Origin: Crocodylus rhombifer
Lineage: Eukaryota; Chordata; Crocodylia; Crocodylidae
Length of the DNA stretch: 64,000 nucleotides
Direction: 5' to 3'
NCBI GenBank assembly: GCA_038503035.1
Contig: JAVSML010020418.1
Location: 1-64,000 of the forward strand
Shown: positions 1 through 11,300 of the stretch, piece after piece
How the letters are laid out: the number at the start of each line of letters is the position of its first letter
How positions within the stretch are numbered: position 1 is the first letter of the stretch
Program-made: the position numbers and the translations under genes
The notes under the pieces: model-generated
Told to the model about the DNA's origin: nothing
The model's database searches: none
What the model saw: the letters and a program-made list of their open reading frames with translations, nothing else

Positions 1-2233
1 TTTTTTTTTTTTTTGTGGACCACTTGAAAATTGCTGAGGGTCTCAGTGGACCACTTAAACATTTTTTTGTTCTACAAATCAAAGCACATGACTCATATTT
101 TAATATCAGTAGTCTTACCAAGTACAGATATTCTTGATTGTTCTGCAGCCTTTCTGCAGACCACCTGAATGGAGCTTGTGGGCCAGTGGTGGTTCATGGA
201 CCACAGTCTGAGAACCTCTGGTATATACTATTTTGCTTAATTGTGTTTTCCTGGTTATTTAAGCACGATCTTTAGACTTACTGTCAGTTTCCAGGTCACT
301 GGAATTCAAACTGGTTGTAGTTTATATTAACCAAGCAAAAACAAAGACCCAAATGGCCAGTCCTTGATGAATTTGCCCATGGCATTGATAGCCTGGGCAT
401 TACTTGGGTTGCTTGTGTGCATCAACTGTTTCATGTGTTATGTGTACATCTGGTCCAGCTGCCATTGGCAGTTCAGTGAGACTGACTAACTCTGCCCTTA
501 GTATGATCCAGCAAATCACTCCTGTCCCTGCTTCTTGAAAAAGCAGTGGCTTTGCCCTGTGGTAGTGTTGACTAGTAAGTCCGCAGGCAAGTGTAACTCA
601 CTTGATCCAGTTTCATGCCTGGAATGTGCTTTAATTGGAAAGAGGTGTCTTAAGCAGCGTCTTAAGTCAAAGTTTTGTGACAGTGTATATGTTAAGTATG
701 CAGTGTCTCTGGATCCTCGGTGAAAATAGGTCATAGAAATGTCCTTTTTGGTAACATCATCATTCACATATGCAATTGCAGGATTCTTCTTGACAGCACA
801 TTTTTTTTTCTAGGGTGTTGTCTAGTTTATTTTACATGTCTGAAGCTCTGGGCTTCCATAACTTGCATTGGGATATGGCTTACAGTTTAACTGATATCGT
901 GTATAGATTCTCTCCTTATTATCAATGTCTTAAATTGGTCTTTTATTAATCAATTACCACGTTGTAGCTAAAGTCTATAATTTTACCCTGGTAGTTGTAG
1001 TCCTGTTTCTGGTCCTACTTCTTTGTAAATAATTCCTTGCCATATGCACCTTGTCATATCTTTGTCTTTGTTTACCACTTAACCAGGGTCTACATATTTT
1101 TGATCTTATACTCTTCTCTTATAAATCAGTCATTCAAGCCTCCAGTCATTTTGTCGCTATTCTCTGAATTCTTTACAGCTGTCAGTATGTGCCTGATACT
1201 GAAGTGCCCAGAAATGGAAACAGTATTCTAAGTGTTGTCTCCTCTGAGTTCCACAGCAAGGAATCATCACTTAATTGCTCTGTGATATTATGCTTTTGTT
1301 AGAACTGGCCTTTTTGATTGCCATTTTGTATTGAACATTCATATCTTACTGCTCTTTCAAGGGAGTAAGAGATCACTCGGTCTCTTTAGTTTTCTCCATC
1401 TTTATTTAGTATTTGTTTTTGCATGGACTAGCTTTCCTTAGGTGTTAGCTTATATTTTTTTCCAAGATGAATCTAAATTTATTTTCTAGCCATATTTCTC
1501 AACTCCCTCTGTCCCCTGTTCTTTTTCTACCCACGCAGACTTTCACACTGCCTCTCAGCTTAGGATCATTGGTGGGCAACTCATTAGATTAGTACTCTGT
1601 GTACTGCCTTCTATCTAACTACGGTAGTATTTATATTATATAACAGCTAGACACCTTGGGCTCAATTCTGGCAAGTTCTGACACTCTGGTTTTAATCCTC
1701 TATTGCAGTAAATGACTGCCCACGTGTAAAATTAAGCAGGTACTTAAGTGCTTTATTTGCTGCTCAGTATCTAGCAAGATTAAGCCCAAAGTGTTTAGAT
1801 CAAGATTCTTGTAAAACCTGTATTTTTATTCTCTGATCAATCCCTTCCCTCCTTGGGCTGGCAGGGGAACACAGACAGCATAGTCGTACTTAGGGTTCAG
1901 AAGAGCCATATGTTAACTGTTACTGATGGGATGCATGGATTGGATCCATCAGGAGCCAGTCAAAACTTTCAGAGTTGGAAACGTTGGCAGCAATATGTAT
2001 CACTAAGGAAAAGGTAAAAACACTGTCAAGTAAAAGATTATTCAGTGAAATAAATCCAAACTTGTCTCTGCTTTATAAATTGATTATTTGATATATGAAG
2101 ACTCCCTTAAAGATCGGTAATATGAACACAGGATTTGTGTGTCTGTTGTATTACTAATGAAGCAACATAGTGTTATGAAATCTCTCATACACAGAGCTGG
2201 CTTTGTAGGTCTGCTTTTCTTTGTGTCTTTTAG
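1..2233 (+). other. Intron upstream of the first visible IFT81 exon (partial)
   Basis: This non-coding sequence ends in a pyrimidine-rich acceptor, with AG at 2232-2233. It begins with a 14-base poly-T and a hAT-type repeat remnant. A second interspersed repeat trace (about 1660-1800) has the 'acttaagtgcttt' block often seen in sauropsid repeats. I searched for the preceding IFT81 exon, which codes the residues just before YEELMEAF, and did not find it. The short open frames here look like chance. Confidence 0.7.
15..223 (-). mobile_element. hAT-type non-autonomous element, truncated by the window edge
   Basis: Read on the minus strand, the right part begins with the typical hAT-like terminus CAGAGGTTCTCAGACTGTGG, followed by a 'gtccatgaaccaccactgg' block. 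A related 'gtggaccactt' motif recurs near positions 15 and 47. The other end is not recognisable. The class is inferred from the terminus alone. Confidence 0.5.
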
Positions 2234-2323
2234 TATGAAGAACTGATGGAAGCATTTAAAAACCTACATAAGGAATGTGAGCAACTGAAGGCATCAGGTT
2301 TTTCCACAGCAGAAATAAGAAGG
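2234..2323 (+). CDS. IFT81: IFT81 exon (about residues 144-173)
   Basis: Thirty codons begin [17 protein letters not shown] and end in AEIRR. This is the first coiled-coil segment after the N-terminal domain. The acceptor is ttttag and the donor is AGG|gtaaat. The exon is phase 0 on both sides and ties directly to the next exon, which starts DITAMEEE. Confidence 0.96.
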
Positions 2324-5300
2324 GTAAATAAAAAAAAAATCTTCATTGAATTGTAACATTTAGTGCTGGGTTTGTCTAAGTTCTCTTTAATTTTTTTCAG
2401 CCCCATAGACCAACTGCAGTACCTAGACTGTGCAGGTTAGCACTAACAGATGCTGCAGCTGCTACATTCTGAACAGGGCTAGTTCTCTCTTGGCAAAGGT
2501 AGTAAAATATCCAAGGTCATGCCCAAAACTGGATCTTCTGCAGCAGGTTGGGGAGCAAGGTTGCCAAGATACAGAATTGACCTCAATAGTAATGTACATA
2601 CTTTTTAATGTTAACACTGTATTGCCCTCTGTGCACACATTGGTTTCAAACCTTTTGCTTTTGTCATGTAGGCTAACCTTTTCAGAGGTGCCTAAGTGAC
2701 TTAATAACTTAAATTATTGGAAATCAACCGAAGTATTGAAAAGTAAAGCAGATTTAAAAACAACAGTTAGCTGGAGATCATCTAAAGTAATTGTGATATC
2801 AGGTAACAATATTGTTTTAAGGCTCAATTTCAGCAAAATATCTAAGCAGATTCTTAGCTTTTCAGTGTGATTGCTTAAATGTTTAAAATTTTAAGCACAT
2901 ATTTAATAAGCATGGGTGGGATTTGGTACCTAAGTGTATGGGACCTGTTTTTCTTCTGCAGCAGTGTAAATCTGTGGAGTAGTATCACTCTAAAATATGG
3001 TTAAGTGAAGAAACTTATCTGACCCATGGTTTATAACCAGATGGAAACTTTTTAAACATTTTTTTTTTTTTGGAAAAATAGCAGAATGCAGCTTTCCTAT
3101 ATGATTTAATGCAAAACAGAATTTGGATAACTGTCTAGTGAGAGGTCTGATAGGAGATTTTAAGGACAAACATGGATCCAAAATTTGATGCTGACACAAG
3201 TTTTCTTTTTTTTTTCTTAAGTTGTTTTAAATCAGAGAAATCCATGTGCTCATATTTGAGATGTGCCCACTAATGTGAGATGACACGAATGACATGCTGT
3301 CAGCTAACCTGTCCTACATAACAATGGTGGGAGTTGAGGGAGGTGAGAAAGAAAGAGATTAGATGTTGAGAGTGTATATCAATGAATTCGCAGTTGTGCT
3401 GGTACAGGCAGAGACAGTTTTCAATTTATATTAGTATAATAGAGTCTGCCCCTGGTCCTGTGATATTATTTTTGTAAATAGATTAGCCAATTTTCATTTA
3501 TTTTTGCTGTTTTGTAGGATATCACTGCAATGGAAGAGGAGAAGGATCAGCTCATCAAGAGAGTGGAGCGTCTTAAGAAGAGGGTAATAAAAGAAGTAAC
3601 ACTGTAATATTTCAGTGTCATAAACCTTGGCTTGCAACTCTGGTTTAGGAATGCAAACAAAGATTAAGATAAACATGCTGTATATCTGGGGGAAGAATCA
3701 AATAACTAATTGACCTAAAGGGAATTTCCCTAGGCGGTAGTCCAAGGCTATTAAGGTCCTTAAGTCGAATGCCTTGCTATCATTTCTAAGTTGTAATGTA
3801 TATGGAAAGGAAGTACTAAGTGGGTTTGAGAGACACACGATCGCACTCATTTACTTCTCAACTATCTGACAGTGATATGTACTGTTTATCCATTTACTGT
3901 AGGTGGAGACAGTGCAAAACCATCAACGAATGCTTGAAATAGCAAGACAGCTTCGCTTAGAGAAAGAGAGAGAAGAATCTCTGGTCCAACAGAAACAAGA
4001 ACAAAAGAATCAGGTATTCATGTTAAAGTGTATATTAAAATTAGAGAAACAGATGTTGAACATTATTTGGCGTGATCCAGTAAAAATAGTAATGTTGAAG
4101 GTGATGATAGGTGACAGTGTGCATATCCTTCCAAGATCAGGAAATTGAAACCTATTTTAATAGGAATATTTTAATACTTTTCAGAACTTGGAGCTCAACC
4201 CTCCCGGAAGATCTGTAAGGTGCTTAGGTCCCTGAGATGCCACTTTCATTGTCACTTATCTTTGAAAGTGCTCTGTGCTGTAATTAAAAGAGATCAATAA
4301 ATGAGTTGTTGTAACCCAATGTTGCTTTAACCTTGTTTGTATCCCTGTGTTTTTATTAGGATTTAAGTTGGGATAATGCAGGGGCATATCAAACAACATG
4401 CAGTTCTATAGGTTATACAAGTTCAAGAGCAATGGGATTTTGGCTTTCCACCTTGATGAAGATTGCATGCAGAATAATTTATTAAGAATAGTCAGAATCA
4501 GTCAGGAGGGATCTGCTGTGCTCATGGAGCAGAACAAGACATTTTAACAGTCCAACACCGTACCATGGCACAGTCTTCTATGCACTCACTAGCTGACTTC
4601 TGGCGGCTAATCTTATGAAAAGGAAGAATGTATTGAAAAGATAAAAAACACAAGTTTTGAACACAGTGTTTGGAAGCAATGTGGAAATTACTGGACATTC
4701 CTTCACTGGGTGCATCCTAGCTTGAATCTGAGTTAGACCACTAATGAAATGAACTTGACATTCACCAATTTCACTTCCTAGGAGATGTTTGTGTAAGGCA
4801 AAATAATTCCATTCAGCTTGGTACCGCTTGGCAACAAGATTGGCAGAGCATTCTTAAGCTTGGCTCAGCATTGTAGTATTTGATTGTTGCAACAATTTGG
4901 CTGTATTGCAAGAGCTGCTGTAAGGATCCATGTCTAGTATCTTCCTTTGCTGCCCCTGATTGGGTGGTTTTTCTCTGTCCTTGCTTTTATGAAAAATACC
5001 CCAAAAATGTTATTTAAAATTCTTGAACAAGTTTCCTCCATAAAGAGAACATCACTTAAATATAGCTCAAGAAGCATGCATTCTTTAATAAGAACAAAAA
5101 TATAACCATGCTAGGCCGATTTGTTGAAACATTTGTTTTTGTGCTGTAAGGAGATACAGTCTTTCTCTTGCGGATATGAACTTCCCAGGTGCACATTTTT
5201 CCATCTTAATAATGCTGTATTTTGAAGACATTGCTTTAATAATGCGTTTATTAATGGATCCAATTTTCTCTTAAGCTGTTCCATGCAGAGCAGAGGCTGC

Positions 5301-8300
5301 AAAGAGTGCAGCTCCAGCTGAAAGCCATGCATCATGCAGTACTGGATTCAAAGCCTGAGAGTAAGTAGGAACACATACATATATTTTATGTTTTTTATAT
5401 TTTTGTATGAGAATCTAAGTTTTATCATGATTTATTACTTTTTAGTGCCAACAAATGTATGAGGAATTTCAGACAAAATAAATAAGAGGCACCAAAAAGC
5501 TGTGCAGCAAAAAAGCTTGCTGTCTGAATTTTAGACAGATTTGCTACAAAGAATGAGGGGAACAAGGGGTCAGATGAGGAAAGAGTGGTTAGAGCAATAT
5601 AATCATGGATACTTCAATTTTAAGCAGAAGTATAGATCTGAAGCTCAATTTCTCTCAATGCATTTATATATAAGATTAAAGAATTATGAGTTATATGCTA
5701 GTAGGAAAGATAGCGAAACCCAAGATTACCAGTGTTGTCAATGCAGAGGGACTTAAATACAGTTTGTGTTTAGAAATGTTGTGTGTAGTTAGGTCTGTGG
5801 TTGGGGAAAGAGAATATATAATAGATTATTTTTTTTTGTTTGAAGAATGAACAAGCTCATAAAATATTACCAAGAATATAGACTTTTTTTTCATAGCTAC
5901 TCCTTCAGCTGGAAAAATATTTGGTTGAAAAAATGTGTTTCTGTGTGTTAGGGCAGATAAGCACTGCAAGTTTTTGTGGAACCTGAAGTGAAGCCATTTC
6001 CTCATTATTTTATGGTATGCAACTCACAAATAGGACTTAAATAGAATTATTTTCTTATTGTGTAACTGTTTCCCTCCAAGTTATATTGGGCTAGAGCAGT
6101 ATCTTAGTCCATGAGTAATCCCTATGAAATCAGTGGGACTTCTCATTGACCATATGGAGGCAAGGTAAGCGCATGGTTTGTTCCATCTGCAAAGGCCGTG
6201 GCAGTACAAAGTTTAGGTTTCTCAGACTGAGCGCTGTATAGAGGAAAGTAAGTAGGATGGTCTTAGGGTTAGAGAACAAAACATGATATCAGATCTGATG
6301 TCAGTTCCACTTTTGGCTGTGCTGTCTATGACCTTTGGAAATCCCTTTACTGCTCATCTCTTTCTCTTCTGCATCAAGACAACAATAACTCCTTGAAGGA
6401 TTGATTAGAGACATAATACATTGTTTCTTGTCATTAACGGTCAAATTCTCTGCTGTACAGAGAATGTAGTACCTTGATTAAACGGGTCATGAGCCTTGAG
6501 ATTACCCTTTTCAGAAGAGCGAGTTTCATCCTGAAATGGTGGTGATATCAGATGCAGTCTGGTCCAGAACTGCTGACTATTATTATGATGGCATTGGCCA
6601 TAAGAGTTACAGCCTCAATCCTGCCATTGTTCCCAGACTTCTGTGCCCATACAGAGGCTGTTGAGATCACTTGGAAGTCTGCACACATGCAGGGTTCCTC
6701 CTACACAAATGGAATTGGGCTGCTGGTATATTTATAGATTCGTGTATAGCCGAATAAAGCTTCTCCCTTCCCCTTCAAGTACTTTTAATATGTCAGTTGT
6801 ATCAGCTGGTTAAAGTTCTAGGACATCAAATCCTTTCTCAAAATGCAGGGTTTCCAGTTACCGTTGTGGTGCATTCTTATCTTAAAATGCACAGTCTCCT
6901 TTGAATTCATAGGAATGGTTCATAATTGTCCAGCCTGCTTAGATACAGAAGTAACAGGCACCTTGGCTGGATCACAGAAATGATATAAGACGACATATAA
7001 AGGAGGTCTATTTCACATACTTTTAAAATAAATGAATGTGGAGTTAGATTTTGTTTTGCACAGTAGATTAACAGTGTGAGAGGACCAGTGTCCTCATTTT
7101 TCAGTTTGATGTCTTTTTTTTTTTTAAATTCCTCCTAGAAGCACACTGGATAAGATAACATTAGTACACAATTATGGATTGGGGGGCTGGATGATGCAGT
7201 GATTTGTAATTTTCTTCAAATTGGCTGACATCTACAAGAGTTAGATAAATGGGATAGGAATTAAGTCTTAACATGGTAATATTCAACAGGATGATATTGA
7301 AGGATTTCAATTTATCTGGCTAAAAAAGGATAAAGTGGTGATGGCATACCAGCTCATGAACTGCAAAGGGAACTGAAAAGTTATTTGAACTGCATGCTTT
7401 GTTCAAAGGGAGCGTGTAAATTTTGTAACCTTTCCATTTTCTCAGTAGTGGTACTCAGCTATGAGACAGTTTATGTAGCAAAGCTGGGTCAACATTTCTG
7501 CATCAGTTCCAGGTTGGTTGTTTGTTCTGGGTTTTTTTTTTTTAAGGCCGGTGGAAACTTGATGGTTTGGTTCAATCTTAGTGGACAGAACTGAAGGCAG
7601 TCTGACAAGGTCTGTGAAACTAATTTAATTCTTGAAATGAAAACCCAGATTAAGATTGAACTACTTCAGTTTTTGTCTTGTTTGCAAGGAAGAATTTTGG
7701 AAATTCAGAGCTAAATCTTGGAGCTTTTACTTAAGTAAACACCCTGCTGAAATGTTATGTGAGGAAAGACTCCAACATTCAGCTTTCTTATTGTCTCTGT
7801 ACCAGTCCAAAGGTAGTGCCTTCTACACAATGACCAATGAGATTTATTATTTTATTTTTATTTTTTAGAGAATTGAAATTATAGAAGAACAAGTGTAATA
7901 AGTAAGGTTCAATTTATGTTCAAAGCTTTGTTGGTCTGTAGTTGGAGCTCTTTTATCTCATTAAAAAAAATTATCTTTGGCTGCAGCTCCTGTAGTTAAG
8001 CTGTACACTCAGGTCATTTTGAATCCATGCCAGTTTTACAGACTATCTGAAAGCAGTAGATTCTCACTGAAGGTTAAGTATTTATCCCTTAAATCATTCT
8101 CCACTTATAGTCCTTATCAGATTCCTTCTTTTCTGACACAAGAGGAATAAATCTATGTAAAGTTGCTGTTAAGGAGCACATAAAGTGGAAGTGTTCTTTA
8201 TGCACACTGCTGAGATCAGGTTTTTGATTACTTCATCTCCATGTTGGGATTAATTTAAGATGAAGTTTCTTTTAAAGAGAGCTTAGAATCGTAGAACTAG

Positions 8301-11300
8301 GACACCTTTTTTTCTAACTGTATCAATATGCAGTTAGTATCAGTATAATTCTTCTTTGCCAGGAAAATATTGCAGCTAATGATTGCTAGCTTTTTTCTTT
8401 TAGAAGTAAAAAATCTAGAATACACGTACTGGACCATGAATAATGAGTGAATGCTGAAATTTTTTTTGTACATTAGTACATTAGTAACATTAACATTGGT
8501 TTAAAATGAATACTGCCACCCTTTTTAATTTAGTTCAGCATGTCTTTTTATGTTGCTTAACTATAGAGGCAGTTGCTGCTGTTAGTTTTAAAATAAGTTA
8601 CATGAACTTGCAGTTTCTGATATTTTAACCAGGACATGACATAGCATTTTGTTGATACTCACCAGTAGTAGAGAGGCTTGAAAAATCTAACTCATGCTTT
8701 CTCAGCAAGATTGTCCTCTTGCTTTGAATATCTCTGCTGGCACAGATACAAATTGTTAACGCCAGGAAGTGAACTGAATTACTTAAATTCTTGGTTGTGG
8801 TCCACTGTACAGAACACTATTGTTCATTTCGCTGGCACAAGTGCTGGGATGTGAATGACTTTAAATATTGATTGAAGTAATGTGTTAAGGTGACTATTGT
8901 TGATAAACAGCAAATGGGAAGCTGAGGTACTTGGTTAAATTGATACATAGAAATAAGATTGGGTTACGTACTTAGAAAAGACATCATTAAAAGAGGAATT
9001 ATGTAAACTGTAGCTAACATTTATGTCTCTTTACAGTTGATAAAAAAAGACACTTAAGCGGCTCTTATTAAAATATTACAAACAAGTACTTTTAATGTTT
9101 TTAATGGGAATGTATTTTATCAATACAGTTTCAAATGTATATCTGTATTTTTGGTCTGTTAAATTCTATTTCCCAGCTTTTAGGACCAAATTCCCCCCAC
9201 TGGCGCACACGTCCATCTCCTGTGGAAGTCAAAGATGCTGTAAGGTAGACTCTTGCTCTGAGGAAGATATGAGAGTTAATCTGAAAGAAAGCATGTCATT
9301 GCTGCGTTTTGGGGCTTGTTGCTCGGGTTTCATGAAAGAGCTGTTTGAGCTTGTATTGGCAAAGAAATATTCTTTACGGCTTTTTAAAATATATTTGCAG
9401 TGAAATGAAGTCGTTGATATTTGGATTAAGGATTTTTTTCCCACATATCTTTCCTACTTAACTTTACTTATTTAAAAGTTGTTTGTAAAGTCATACTATG
9501 ATTCTTATGCAGGTCTTCTCTTTCATCATATCTCAATGGGCTTGGCTTAGGACATTTCTTTGACAATAGGGACTGAAAATAATGGCTGCTCCTTGGAGTC
9601 TTTCATCAAGAGCAGAACAGTTCTATACCTGTTTCAGACTGTGGCCCAAAACCTTCATATAAGGCATCTTGTTAACTTCAGCGGGCTTCATACGGGCCCG
9701 CAGAACACAGGTCTGTGATGTGCATGCACTGTTCTGCTGCTCTTTAACAGAACTGCAGCAGTTCTCTTACATTTAAAATAATACGCAACTGTGGAGGTGG
9801 AGGAAGGATTTACTGCTAATAATCTAAGACCATTTGGAACGAATTTTTTCCCCTGTTAAAGTCAATGGCAAAATTCCCATTGACTTCAGCTAAGGTAGGA
9901 TAGGACACTAAATAGCAGATAATGCTTGTTAGCCCATTCTTAGTATGTCCCATTGTGCTTAAACTTTGTGTGCGGAAATTAATGTAATGTAGCAGTAGAT
10001 AGCACATACTGCAATACAGAGACATAATTAGGGCAGGAATGTCAAACTCAACTGGCCTCGTGGACTGGATGAAGGACATGGGCCCAGTCTGTGAGCTGGA
10101 TCCTGCCCATAGGCCTGGTACGGGGGTACCTGTAAACCAACTGTGTGTGTTTTTTGCAGTTTGTGCAATTGCTCCAACCCTGTTTGCCATATGCAGCATG
10201 CTCCAGCTCCAGCCCTGTGCAGGGCATGCAGTGCATGCAGGGCCCATGCCAGACTGACCCTGCACACTGGATTTTGCACACAGGGCTGGTCTGTGGGTCA
10301 GATCCAGCTTGCAGGGCTCTCTGATGCAAGCACCACATACAGTACATGTCCTAGCATGGCCCTGTGTGCTGCATGCAGCACAAGCTAGCTGTCATAACAC
10401 GCAGAGCGCAGGGCCAGTCTGCGGTATGCGCTACATGTAGTGCCTGTGCCAGACTGACCCAGCAAAGTGGATCTAGCACAGAGCGCCCAACTATGGGCCT
10501 GATCCAGACCAGCCCCAGATCCATTGTGCAAGGCTGGACCAGCATGGGTGCTGCATGCAGCCAACACCCCAGACCATCCCTTCCCTGGGTGCAGCCTGCA
10601 TCACATGGGCTGCATCCAGTGGACAAGACAGCAATGAAATAAGTCATATAAGTAAGAGTTGAATCCTTAATAAGTCATTGCTTAATTTTTTTGTTTTCAA
10701 ATAAGCTATTTGCACCCGCGGAAGTGCTTGCATATCTGTTTCTCTGTACACTGAAGAGTTGGCTTAGTCAGGTGTATATGCAATAGTAGGTGCAGAAATG
10801 GCAGTAAATCATGACACACCTGAAACAATGGTCTTTGTTATTGTCTTCATGCACTGAACCTGAGAACAGAAGCAAATCTGGATTTAGGTTCATTAATAGA
10901 ACCAGTGCAGGGAAAGTTGCCCAGTTCCTTCATGACCGAGCAGGCATAAATAACTCTTTCCCTGTTCCTTTCTTATAATAATAATAATAATAATAATGAA
11001 AAAGATGCCTGAATGGAAAACATGAGGAATTGCTGTAATAGCTTTTCACATGTAAATACATGGTTGGCAAAACTTGACTGAAATAACCTTAGGGCACTGA
11101 ACCAAATTTACTGTGTAGTTTACGTCTGTAGATTCTGTAAACTATAAAGTCAGAGTTAAAAAAAAACTAAAAACAAGGTTTTGAAGTATGTAATGGAAAG
11201 ATTTAAGGACATTTCCTTATCTGCCCTCTAGCTTGGGAATTCAGGGGAAAAAAACAACATTCACTGGATACACTGAAAACCCACTATATTTTTTTTTTAA

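Noticed and set aside
5111..5335. 74-codon minus frame
   Set aside because: It is the antisense shadow of the IFT81 exon at 5276-5360 and adjacent intron.
10028..10647. Seven overlapping frames of 60-149 codons on both strands
   Set aside because: They arise from the GC-rich tandem units of a hAT-type element. None has a recognisable protein signature.
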